From Entoloma clypeatum (lineage: Eukaryota > Basidiomycota > Agaricomycetes > Agaricales > Entolomataceae): a stretch of DNA of 64,000 bases. The notes under the pieces were generated by a model. It ran no database searches. It saw nothing but the letters and a program-made list of their open reading frames with translations, and was not told the origin of the DNA. The translations under genes were made by a program, and so were the position numbers. Location of the stretch: positions 5,146,001-5,210,000 of the forward strand of contig OY751485.1 of assembly GCA_963565915.1 (NCBI GenBank), in the 5' to 3' direction. Shown here one piece after another: positions 20,384 to 31,015 of the stretch (position 1 is the stretch's first letter; every line of letters begins with the position of its first letter).

Positions 20384-20581
20384 ACCATACTCTCCTGACT
20401 TCAACCCCATTGAACTCGCATTTTCAGCCATGAAATATCATCTTCATCAGGATGGTGGTTATGTCCGAATGGCGATGATGGAGATGTCGGATGAAGATGT
20501 TCATCTGACCCTTCTCAAAGCTTTATATATCATTTCGCCGCAAGATTCATATGGCTGGTATGGACACTGTGGATATATTTG
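20384..20581 (+). pseudogene. Tc1/mariner-type transposase, C-terminal part
   Basis: A plus-strand frame: YSPDFNPIELAFSAMKYHLH, then MEMSDEDVHLTLLKALYIIS and a stop after YGHCGYI. The YSPDFNPIE block is the C-terminal DDE (third acidic residue) region of Tc1-like transposases. It begins with ACCATACT, the octamer at the broken end of the N-terminal half (11571). Reading that half on the minus strand, through a hAT-like element and into this segment restores one gene order, so these are halves of one interrupted gene. Confidence 0.75.
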
Positions 20582-20856
20582 AGTAGATATTATGTTGTAT
20601 GCTGCGAGTGTTTTGTCTGTATTGTTGTGTTATAGTGATCAAACATGTTTCTGGATCTTGCATTATCTATTCAACAAGTTTGTGTAACTACTGCAACTAC
20701 CTTGTTGAGGATTCAGCAACAGCAGCAACGACTGTTCGGTCAAGTTGCCTCAGTTGATCATGTGATGCATCTGTCATCATGGGTTCACTGTCGTCATAAT
20801 AAATATGAGCAGGAATACTCCATGAGCAGGACTCGAACATGAGATCTCCTAATGAT

Positions 20857-20928
20857 GGCTCTGCTGGGAATCGAACCCAGGCTCACTTGGATCTCAACCA
20901 AGGGTGTTAACCACTACACCACAGGGCC
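20857..20928 (-). tRNA. tRNA-like gene, anticodon GAG but short variable loop
   Basis: The 72 bases fold as a standard cloverleaf: acceptor GGCCCTG with CAGAGCC (one mismatch), D arm GTG/CAC, anticodon stem CTTGG/CCAAG with loop TTGAGAT (anticodon GAG), variable loop TGAGC, and T arm CTGGG/CCCAG with loop TTCGATT. The A-box (TGGTGTAGTGG) and B-box (GGTTCGATTCC) are good Pol III promoter matches. GAG would decode Leu CUC, but tRNA-Leu has a long variable arm and this has five bases. It may be a mutated tRNA or the head of a tRNA-derived SINE; another T-arm-like piece (GTTCGAGTCCTGCTC) lies at 20825-20840 on the same strand. Confidence 0.5.
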
Positions 20929-20994
20929 TTGGTTCTATCATGTTGGTTTCTCTAACATACCTAACTATCTATTTGTTACTTGGAAATACCCATG

Positions 20995-21409
20995 TGCGTG
21001 CTTTGAGAGTCTTTATATCAGCTTTGGCATATTGCATGATTAAGATGGAAAAAAAGAAGACTGGTTCAATACCAGTCTTAATTTGAGACTCAAAAAATGT
21101 AAACTGGTCATAGGTTCACACAGGTTCATATAGGTTCACATAGATTTTTCATCAAAGCTTCTGTAAAATGTTTTGAAATGTGTTATGAATGATATTCTGA
21201 AACAGTTTCAATAAATTGGAAAATAACCAGGTTAAACCAGTTTGAACCAGTGCTGGTTTACTTTTTTGAGAAAGGAAAGACTGGTTCATCAGTCTTTGAT
21301 CAGTCCAGTCCTGTTTTCAGTTTTTTGGAGAAACCACTCAACCAGTCTTGGTTCTAGGTTCTTAATTTTTTGGGCAAAAAACTGGACTGGACTGGACTTT
21401 CAAACACTA
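20995..21409. mobile_element. MITE-like hAT relative with degenerate left end
   Basis: The right end is GACTTTCAAACACTA at 21409. The left end is probably GTGCTTTGAGAGTC near 20997, a degenerate TAGTGTTTGAAAGTC. The interior is rich in ACTGG and CCAGT motifs like the other members. No TSD can be paired. It abuts the minisatellite of copy 3, whose own left terminus is missing. Confidence 0.45.
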
Positions 21410-23439
21410 GTTGTGCGCTAGTTGGAAGGCGTTAGGCACGAAAGGGGGGGCTGTTGGGCACGGGTTGTGGCAGCTGGGCACAAGAGGGGGCCATAGGGCT
21501 TGAAGAAAATGTGTTGCGCATGAAAGGGGGGCATTGGGCAAGTTGGAGGGCGTTAGGCAGGAAGGAAGGGTGATGCACATGAAGGGAGGGCGTTGCAGGT
21601 GAGTTGGAGGTTGTCTTGATGCTGTTGGGTGTCAGAGAGGGCAGTTGGGCATCAGAGAGGGTTGTTGGGCGCTAGTAAGGGCAGGACGCTGTTGGGTGCG
21701 AGTGGGAGGCCGTTGGACATTAGAGGGAGCTGTTGGGCACGTTGGACGTGAGTGGATGCTGTTGGGCATGAGTGGGAGGCAGTTGGGCGTTAGAGGGGGC
21801 CATTGGATGTTAGTCGACCCCATTGGATGCTATAGGGGGTCGTTGTGCACGAGGGGCGGGCATTGGGGGGGGGGGGGGGAAGTGGCTGGGTGGAGTGAAG
21901 GTGGGGGATAAGAAAAAGTGTGGGAATGTTGGGCTGGCTGTCGACTTATGTATGGTTCGACTTTCGGCAATTGCCGAGAGTGCTTGGCATCAATGCCGAG
22001 CAATGCGCGTCATTGAAACTCGCGCCTTCGATGCCCAATCCATGGCACTGTAAGTCCTAAAAATAGTTTGTAACTTATGTAGAGATACTTAGAAGCTAAT
22101 AGTAAGCATATAACCAGTTAAATATATCAGCTGTGTAGGTAGAATTCTGAAATGATGCATCAAAACAATGGCACACTGTAAATTGTGATCAACAGGGCAT
22201 CATCATGGGTTTTCTCAAACACAAAAACAACCTTTTCTTACTTCCTCCCTTCCACAACCACTGTAGTCTATATGTACTGTATATATACCATGGTAACATT
22301 GTATGTAAATCTACTCAGACCATTCAAATCAAGCCAAGGACTTAATAAGGTGAATAGAAGCAAAATAGATCGAAAATTTGACCAAAGAATTTTGTTTCAG
22401 CTTTGGATTCTCCTCATTCGGGGGACCCCACAGCACATCTGTTTTTCAAATTTGGTGCATTCATTATGGAGATATAACACTTTTACTGAAATATGCACAT
22501 TTCATCATTTCTATCTTATCTAGAGATCTAAAAATTATACAAGGTGTTTCAGAAGGTGAATACATATATATTGATGAGTTCTATCATGTTAAACTATTAT
22601 TAGATCATGAGGAAGGCACCGCGCGTGCCTGCGCAATGCATTTGCACATTGTTTACTGTTGTTTGGTGTAAAGTGTCGCATCACTATATGCTCCAATCTG
22701 TGGCGAAAATTCATGAAATAAATACATATTTATTAACATATGATACTCTGGTATATAATTGATATAGTCTGTAAGCTTACTTCCTCCTGTGTAGCCATAT
22801 TAAGGAGAAATGCGATGTTTTTTGAGTTTGTTTACATATATTTGACACATTTGATGTGCATGTGTCGCGCATCATCCAACATTGAATTGACGCATCCACC
22901 CATTGCTCGCTCCGCAATGAGAGGCACACAGATATAACAAAAATAACACAGTAATAATAGTACAGATACAACAAAAATAGCACTGTAAACACAGATACAA
23001 AAAAATAACACTGTAATCATATATTTTAGCTATGTTTTCACCATGTTTCACTCAATTCTTAACCTTTGTGACTCTGAGCAAGAGTTTATATACAAGCTAG
23101 AAATGTATTCCACTCAGTTGTAGCTTCAAAACAAGCCTTAGACCAATGAAATTTGACTATAAATGTCTAGAGTATTATGCAGATTACTGAAAAATCTCCA
23201 AAAATTGTAGAATATCAGAGGGGGGGTTGGAGGTGTATCCCAAAGGGCAAAAAGACCGGTCTAGACCTGTTTAGACCAGTCTTTTTGCGGTCTAAGTCAA
23301 AAACAAAAATCTAGACTGAACTGCAGTCTAAATTTTCTAAAACATATAGACCTTAGACCGCAGTTCAGTCCAATGTGGTCTATTTTTCAGTTCAGTTCAG
23401 TCTGGTTCAGGTCTATGTAGACTGAACCTTTGAACACTA
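21410..23439. mobile_element. hAT-like element copy 3 (left terminus missing)
   Basis: A minisatellite (about 21418-21868) is followed by a poly-G run, the TTCGGCAATTGCCGA block and the AT-rich core (about 22190-23240), which by eye is nearly identical to copy 1 (10316-11370). The right terminus is ACTGAACCTTTGAACACTA at 23439. The right flank octamer is CCCATAAA, inside a copia coding region (23440-25133) that the element cuts. The left border is replaced by a MITE-like element. Confidence 0.7.
21418..21868. repeat. 20-bp minisatellite, TTGGGC orientation
   Basis: Degenerate array of the same family as 9385-10010 but more diverged (GTTAGGCACGAAAGG, GCTGTTGGGTGCGAGTGG and similar units of about 20-21 bp). 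Confidence 0.8.
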
Positions 23440-25133
23440 CCCATAAAGGTCATAAGCTCTGCACGTGGATCCAATTTATTCACATGGTGTTCTTCAGGAA
23501 TATAAACATAGGCAGTGCAGCCTAAAATGCAGAGATTTGATACATCCGGTTTTTCCCCTTTTAGAGATTCAAAAGGTGTTTTCCAATAAAGTCATTTAAT
23601 TGGTGTGCAATTGTAGACGTGCACGGCATGTAAAACACAAAACTCCCACCATGATTGTGGTAAGCAGGTGGCAAATCACATCACCTGTGCTTTCTCTACA
23701 ATGGTGCGGTTAATCCTTTCTGCTCAAACGTTTTGTTGGGGTGTATTAGGAGCTGAAATTCCCACAGCAATTCCAAGATCCTCAAGGTATTTTACTACCC
23801 CAGTTTCCTTTTTGAACTCTCTCCCTCCATCAAAATGCCATCAGCAAAATTGGGCATCAAACTGGGTTTTCATAAGTGTTGTCCACTTTTTGAATGCATC
23901 AGAGGTATCGGATTTGAGTTTCAACAATACCATCCAAGCATGCCCAGAATAGTCATCCAAGAAGCTGATGTAGTATTTAAATTTGTGATAGGAGGCGATT
24001 GGAAACTCTTTGAGGTCCGAATGGAGCAACTCAAAGGGTCTGGAAGCACGTGAAGATGAAGGAGGGAAGCTTTTCAACCTCAACTTCGCTTCTGTGCAGG
24101 GACGGCATGGCTTATCCTTAAGGGGAAATTGGACATCCCTTGGGAATCCATCACATGCGTTGGGTGTCTTTTTCAGAACATCTTTACCAGGGTGTGCAAA
24201 CCGCTGATGCCAAATGCTGTAATCAGCTTTATAGACATCGATATTTCTAGCATTTAGCTGCATGATTTGTTCAACGTGTGTATTTACCCAGTATATTGTT
24301 GAACTGGGAAAATGAGGTTCACATCTTAGTACACACTTTCCATCTTTGAAGAAACTAAGATTGTCAGCTGAGCCAGTGACATTTAATCCAGATTCTTGAA
24401 GAATTTCACCCATCGACATGAGGCAAGTGGAAAGCTCCGGGATGTGTAGAACCGGATAAAGCCGAGTCATTAGACTTCTTGGCTTTCCTTGACGCAATGG
24501 TATTGTGTGAGTGATAAACATGGTCCTTCTTCCTTTTATAGAGATCTTTGCTTTGCCCGCAGTCTGGGCAGTACGGACAGATTTCTCTTCTTTGTACGTT
24601 GCAAAGTCACTCATCTCTGCGGTGAAGTGCATACTAGCGCCAGAATCCATGATCCACTTGGTGTCATTAGTATCTTTGGATTTGTTCTTACATTTTGAAC
24701 ATGAGGCAAAATGATCATAGATTTCCTCCATGAAGAAGGCAGCAATGGCAGGTGATTTAAAATAACTACAACCCGGTTCTAGTGACTCATCACGAATCTG
24801 GGCGTGTTCTTCTGTCATTGTGTGCTCATGTGAAACTTGTGAAAGAATGTACCTCGGGTCATCGCATGATGAACCTCCAAAAAGCTCATCGTCTACTTCA
24901 TCTGCCCAACTGAAATGTGTCCGCTTGGACGGTCCAGGTTCATCTTCATCATACTCATATTCCTCATTGAAGTCCATCACGGTATCAGCATCATAATCTT
25001 GGTGTTCCATCATGCTGCTGAAGGTGGGGAAGAGAGAGGGGCTGTAGAAGGGGACCAGACTGAAGGGGAGCAGAGGATTGCGAGGGTGATAGAGAGGGTG
25101 GAGAGGTGTCTCTGGCACGTAGTGCAGGGGCAA
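23440..25133 (-). pseudogene. Ty1/copia fragment: protease, GAG-pre-integrase, integrase
   Basis: From about 25011 (MMEHQDYDADTVMDFNEEY) an acidic N-terminal part leads into the CSKCKNKSKDTNDTKW segment and the protease WIMDSGASMHF. It continues with IWHQRFAHPGKD (GAG-pre-integrase), CRPCTEAKLR, then integrase FELLHSDLKEFP (Asp) and SFLDDYSGHAWMVLLK. Below 23841 the integrase continues in broken frames (SWWEFCVLHAVHVYN, AYVYIPEE) and stops at 23440, at the right end of hAT-like copy 3. No Gag capsid region or RT is present. It is a distant relative of copia F (38545-43272), sharing the same domain order and the CxxC pair before DSGA. Upstream short Pro/Ser-rich frames overlap tandem repeats and are not convincing. 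Confidence 0.8.
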
Positions 25134-25395
25134 GGAGAGCCTTGTGTCTGGGATGTGTGGCTAATGCCCCAGAGGTGGATTGAAGGCCAGGGAAGGGGGC
25201 AATGCCTCCCTGAGGCCGGTAGATACTGGAACATGTAGTACTGGGATGAAGAGGGTTTTGTATCTGTGCAGGGCATGTGGGGGAAGCCCTGGAAGCCAGA
25301 GAAGGAGGCAATGCCTCCCTGAGGCTGGTTGGAATGCATAGTACTGGGATGAGGAGGGCTTTGTGTCTGGTGAGGTATAGATGATGTATGCCACT
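25100..25395. repeat. tandem repeat, roughly 100-115 bp unit, about 2.5 copies
   Basis: Repeated blocks: GGCAATGCCTCCCTGAGGC at about 25199 and 25307, and TAGTACTGGGATGAAGAGGG / TAGTACTGGGATGAGGAGGG at about 25234 and 25338. A more diverged first unit lies upstream. Each unit contains the perfect palindrome GGAGGCAATGCCTCC or a near match. Confidence 0.65.
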
Positions 25396-25539
25396 GACAA
25401 GAAATTGAGGAGAGCAATGAGTGGGCGAGGCTTCACGGAATCTTGATTGACAGTCCGCAAGGTCCTGTAGAAAAAGGAGACTCATAGGAACAAACCCAGG
25501 CAGTAGACCTTCAAAGGGCAAGACAACGACGGGCTGTGC

Positions 25540-26850
25540 GGGATTGGGGAAAAGGTGGGTATGTCAGATTCAGTCAGTTCTGGACATTCTCTTTCCATTC
25601 ACTGATGACGCAGCCGGCGAAACACTCCCTAAGTTTTGGAGGTGGGGTAACATTGGGGTCAAGGATGGTGGGGCAGTGAATTTGGAATCAGGGGGGTTGG
25701 AATCAGGGGGGTATTGCAGAAGAAGTCGCGCTACCGAGATGCTAAAAGAAGGTGAGAGCCAGGTTGCTGGAAGAAAAGGGTGGCTCATCAAAAAATAGAT
25801 GGATGAGATAGAAACAGATGCTGATGTGTCAATGAAGGAGAGGTGAGCATTGCAGAAAACCAGGTAACAAAACCAATACATACTGGAGAAGCCTCATTTT
25901 ACATAGAGATTGAGTGCGACAGCAGCTGCCTGGTTCCTGCATCTCAGTCTAAACTCAAGCCATGTTCACAGTACAAAAGCATTATGCACTATATGTCAAA
26001 AATGTCAGTAAAAACACACCAACCAAAGCATGCAATCATACCAGATCAGCCCTGATGCTGAGGAAGATGAGAGAGTTGTTGTGAAGGAAAGGTCCGTCTC
26101 GCTGATATAAGTGAGAAAATTCTGCTTAGTAATCAATAGTAAGCATGATGATAAGAGATGAGCCTGAGATTGATGAGATTTGAGTCGGACCTCCATTTCG
26201 AATTCAAGGTGTCCTGTGTGGGGGGGGACCATTACAGTCAGTGAGGTGCTCATGCAGATGTACTTGGGTAATGTGGCACTAGACTGGTGATGTTGCATCT
26301 CTACTACTAGTATTGTCTCAAGACCTTCAACTTGGAGCCTGGATGTTGTGAGACAAGGCTTTATTACAGCAGATATATATAGTTGTACTGGACAATTGAT
26401 TGTAATAGAGTTTTAGTAGCAGCCAACTTTCCAAGACAGCGCAAGATGAGTTCAAGGAACAAGTCACAAGTTGGTAGTCAAGACCAGGGTCAAAAGTGCA
26501 AGAATCTCTGTCTACTGGACTCATTCACTCTTCTTTGTCAACAGAGTCTTCTTAGTAGGCAAGGGCACAATCCAGGTGTCGAAATTTGATGATGAGCACT
26601 GAATACCTGCCATCTTCATAGACGCCAACAAACAAAAATGACTGACATGCCCACTACTGTCAAGCTTGTTAGTTCGTTGGCAAAGGCAGTCTTGATGATC
26701 TTCTTGCAACTAGAATGATTCAGACTAGTGAGCATTGGCAAAATGATAAATATGAAAAGATCTGAGTGGTGGTGATCTAAAATCTCATCATGGCGGGGCA
26801 GAAACTTGTAATAAATGGGTCTCCTATGGGCCATGTGCTGAGCTTAGAAG
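25540..26850. other. no gene recognised
   Basis: Mixed-composition sequence with only short frames and no motif I recognise. Stretches at 26320-26480 look like decayed LTR or repeat sequence, without pairable ends. Confidence 0.4.
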
Positions 26851-26852
26851 AA

Positions 26853-27640
26853 TTAGAGGAAGGATGCAAAGGCATGATGGTTGACAAACTTGTTCACATA
26901 GAACAATAGAAATTTGTCAAGTGAGTTTTCCAGTGTAAGGTCTCTTGTCACCTTTGTTTTCCCATAGACCGGGACAAGGTGAGCCGTGCAGTAAATAGTG
27001 CTCAGAGGAACTACATGTGGGGCTGAACACTGCTGGCGTTTGATGACCCACATCCTGGTGTCCTCATCTGGTCTGCTCATGGCCAACCAAAATTTATGGA
27101 CAAGGGCACAGGAATATGTTATATTGTTGAACTTGAAGCTGAATAACAGACGGAGCTGTGAAGCTTTGAACTGTTCAAAGCCACAAAGGGAGGAACTGTT
27201 CTCCTTTTTAAGAAAAACACAATCACGGCAACTCTTGCCTCCCCTCCAGGATGCAACGGCATGGATGTGTTTGGATTGCATGCCCCTGAAGTTATCGACA
27301 TCGCTAGGGGAATAAAAAGTAGTGATGGCAGAAGAGAAGACAGAAATTACTTTGTTAAATTCCTCATAGTTGTAATTGACAGGGCTCACAATGAAAGCAT
27401 GGAGAACAGCACCTAAGCGCAGTTCGCCAATATCACAGGTGAGAGTATCGACCTCAATACAGTGTCAAACTGTACCAGAACATCATTATCTAGAGCTCTG
27501 AGTGCAATATTTCAACTCACCAGCCTTTTTTGCCAATTGAATGCCTGGTGTCGGCTTATCTTGTGAGAAAGGGTCTTCTTTATCAGGGTCTTCATTGTCA
27601 CTGTCACCATTGCCATTATTCTGATCCATATCATCCTCTT
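26853..27640 (-). pseudogene. Plavaka-type (CMC) transposase, C-terminal exons
   Basis: The upstream exon (27640-27521) encodes an acidic segment EDDMDQNNGNGDSDNEDPDK ending in LAKKAG with a GTGAGTTG donor. A 108-bp intron (27520-27413, ending CTTAG) follows. The last exon (27412-26853) encodes FYSPSDVDNFRGMQSKHIHA, LLFSFKFNNITYSCALVHKF, RPDEDTRMWVIK and FLLFYVNKFVNHHAFASFL, then stop. This is the standard Plavaka C-terminal block. The 5' side is interrupted by a MITE at 27641; coding sequence seems to resume beyond 27887 (GAC/GAG-rich) but is soon lost. The catalytic core is absent. Confidence 0.7.
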
Positions 27641-27887
27641 TAGTGTTTAAAGGTTTGGTTTTTTGGCTTTTTTAACGTTTTTTATCCTACAACAATTCTG
27701 ATCAAAGTTCTCCTATGAAACAAGAGTGTGGGAGCAGAAAGAAAATCAGTCTTTTTCGGTTTTTGAGACCGGGGGGAACCAATTTTCTTTCTCTTCAGAC
27801 AGTATAAAAACACTGAGAACTTCAATCGGAATTGTCATAGTTTAAAAAAAGTCAAAAAAACCAAAAAAACCGAACCTTTAAACACTA
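27641..27887. mobile_element. hAT-type MITE, 247 bp, with TSD
   Basis: Termini are TAGTGTTTAAAGGTTTGGTT and CGAACCTTTAAACACTA, a 17-bp inverted repeat. Flanking octamers are ATCCTCTT (27633-27640) and GTCCTCTT (27888-27895), a 7/8 TSD. It sits in the acidic exon of a Plavaka fragment. No coding capacity. Confidence 0.85.
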
Positions 27888-28000
27888 GTCCTCTTTGGGG
27901 TCAGTAGTACTGTTAGCATCATCTGAGAATTTGCAGTGGAAGATTTGTCCATTTCCTCTGCAGCTTCGACTAAAAGAACATGAGCCTGTAATTTGGCATA

Positions 28001-28417
28001 CTAATGTGATGTAAACCTACCTAGAGCCCGAAGAACAGTGTCCATACATGTTCCTTCCAGCATACCACAATTCTTAAAGTCAATGTTAGTCAGAGTTGGC
28101 CACTCTGACACACCAGCGACCTTGACGGGGTCCATTTCAACACATCCTTTCTTGATAATGAGGCCAAGGTATTCAATCTGTGTCTGTTCGAACTCACACT
28201 TCTCTGGTTTGAGATACAACCTGTGTTGTCAGAGGTGGTCTAATACTATGCGTGTGATCCTCTGATGCTCTGACAGATCTGACGTAAAGATGAGAATATT
28301 GTCAAGGTAAACACATACTCCACCTTCAGTAATAAGATCTTGTAGGATGTCGTTCATCATAGTCTGAAAGGTTGAAGGGCTATTAGTGAGTCTGAAAAAC
28401 ATTACAAGGGGTTCAAA
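28001..28417 (-). pseudogene. Ty3/gypsy reverse transcriptase fragment
   Basis: The minus strand reads PLVMFFRLTNSPSTFQTMMN, then VCVYLDNILIF (second Asp of YLDD is Asn), YLKPEKCEFEQTQIEYLGL and EMDPVKVAGVSEWPT, after which similarity ends. It closely resembles the RT of gypsy E (YLKPEKCEFEQTRIEYLGL), so it is an old relative of that family. The 5' side is cut at 28417 by the left end of hAT-like copy 4 (octamer GGTTCAAA before it). Confidence 0.8.
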
Positions 28418-29475
28418 TAGTGTTTAAAGGTCCGATTTGGTCCGGTTTTTGACCCTCAAAATTTAGAGACCGAGACCGAGACCAATTTTTTGGTTCACAT
28501 GATCTCGAAAAAAGTGAACCTGAGCGATGCAAGACTGGTGCATTGGTTCCATTTACCTCAAAGAAGTGAGACCGGCTGAGCATGACCCGACGCTATTGGA
28601 CATGAAAGGGGGCCATTGGGCATGTGTTGTGGCAGGTGCGCGGTGCCGTATGGTGAGGAAGTATATATAGAGTTATGTACATGAGCTATGGATGGTAGAA
28701 AGTTGGTGCTCCAAATTGATGCATCAAAACACAATATAAACAGTGTGGCATGATGTTTTCAAACACAAAAAACAACATTTTCTAGCTTCCTCCATTGCAC
28801 AATATTTGTACTCTTAATATACTATATATATACTATTGAAACAGTGTATGTAAACCTATTCAGACCCTTCAAATAAAATTAAAGGACTTGATGAGGTGAA
28901 TATGAGCAAAATAGATTGAAAATTTGACCAGATTTTTTTTAATTTCAGCTTTGGATTCTCCTCATTCAGACAGCACATTTGTTTTTCAAATTTGGCTCAT
29001 TCATTAGGGAGATATAACACTTTTACTGAAATCTGCACATTTCATTATTTCTATCTTATCTGGACTTCTAAAAATTATACAAAGTGCTTCAGAAGGTGGA
29101 TATATATATATTGATGAGTTCTATCATGTTAAACTATTATTAGATCATGAGGAAGGCACCGCGCGCACCTGCACGATGCATTTGCACATTGTTTACTGTT
29201 GTTTGGTGTAAAGCGTCGCATCACTATATGCTCAAATCCATGGCGAAAATTCATGAAATAAATACATATTTATTAACATATGATACTCTGGTACATAATT
29301 GATATAGTCTGTAAGGTTACTTCCTCCTGTGTAGCCATATTAAGGAGAAATGCAATGTTTTTTGAGTTTGTTTACATATATGTGACACATTTGATGCGCG
29401 TGTGATGCACGTCATGCAATATTGAAACAATGCATCAACCCATTGCTGACTCTGCAATGAAGGGCACAGATGCTG
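28418..29475. mobile_element. hAT-like element copy 4, diverged and truncated
   Basis: The left terminus is TAGTGTTTAAAGGTCCGATT at 28418, followed by GACC-rich subterminal sequence, a remnant of the minisatellite (about 28590-28640) and a core (28690-29475) that is recognisably but imperfectly like copies 1 and 3. The right terminus is not found; unrelated AT-rich sequence follows to 29626. Confidence 0.6.
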
Positions 29476-30485
29476 ATAAGGCCAGAATATATTTATAGAT
29501 TTTATTTATAATCTGTCTACTTGTGATCGAGGCAGGAGGGAGCACGCAGACACATCTTTTGTGTTTTTTTTTAGGTGTGTAGATTTGGAAAGTGGGAAAG
29601 TTGTGATGTAGGATGAGTGTGATGCATAGTATTCAAAGGTTCAGTCTACATAGACCTGAACCGGACTGAACTGAACTGAAAAATAGACCACGTTGGACTG
29701 AACCGCGGTCTAAGGTCTATATGTTTTAGAAAATTTAGACTGCAGTTCAGTCTAGATTTTTTTTTTGACTTAGACCGCCTCATCAATATATATGTATTCA
29801 CCTTCTGAAACACCTTGTATAATTTTTAGATCTCTAGATAAGATAGAAATGATGAAATGTGCATATTTCAGTAAAAGTGTTATATCTCCATAATGAATGC
29901 ACCAAATTTGAAAAACAGATGTGCTGTGAGGTCCCCTGAATGAGGAGAATCCAAAGCTGAAACAAAATTCTTTGGTCAAATTTTCGATCTATTTTGCTTC
30001 TATTCACCTTATTAAGTCCTTGGCTTGATTTGAATGGTCTGAGTAGATTTACATACAATGTTACCATGGTATATATACAGTACATATAGACTACAGTGGT
30101 TGTGGAAGGGAGGAAGTAAGAAAAGGTTGTTTTTGTGTTTGAGAAAACCCATGATGATGCACTGTTCATCATGATTTACAGTGTGTTTTGATGCATCATT
30201 TTAGAATACAGATTCTCTAGTATACATAGCTTGAGTTCCCAACTATATATATACTTTTTATGACTTTATATACATCTATCTATAAGTTCAAAGCTATCTT
30301 GAGGCCTGTGATGCCACAGTTTGGGCATCGAGGCCTTATGTTTTATCAATGCTCATTACTCGGCATCGACTGCCAAGCACTTTCAGCAATTGCCGAAACT
30401 TGAACCATAATTCGACAGACAGCCAACAAAATGTTCCCACACTTCTTTTATCCCCCCACCTCCACTTCACCTGGCTCCACTTCCG

Positions 30486-30853
30486 CCCAATGGCCACTAC
30501 CGCTGCCCAATGGCTGCCCCTCATGCCCAATGGCCCCCTCTAATGCCCAACAGCCTCCCTTGGCGCCCAATGCCCCCCTCTAATGCCCCTTCATGCCCAA
30601 CGGCCCCCTCACATGCCCAACAGCTGCCCATCATGCCCAATGGACCCCTCTACCGCCCAACAGCCTCTATGCACGCCCAATGGCTCCTCTCCCTTCACAT
30701 GCCCAATGGCCCATACTAGCATGCAACAGCCCTCTCTAACACCCAACGGCACTCCTCTCATGACCACCGGCCCCTCACTCGCGCCCCACAGTCTCAACTC
30801 ATGCCCAACGGCCCCGCCACTCATGTCCAATGGCGTCGTCTCGCGCCCAACAC
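30486..30853. repeat. 20-bp minisatellite, GCCCAA orientation
   Basis: About 18 units of CGCCCAATGGCCNCTCTNAT type inside hAT-like copy 5; same family as the other arrays. Confidence 0.85.
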
Positions 30854-31015
30854 ATGTTGTTAAATTATTAGTATATTACCATAGTTACAACCAGTCTAGA
30901 CCAGTTCCCCCCAGTTCGGTCTCAGTCTATCGTATTTCTGAGTGATTGAAAGACTGGTCCGGTCTTGGCCCACCCATTTTTGGGGCAAAAAACTGAACTG
31001 AACTGAACCCTCAAA

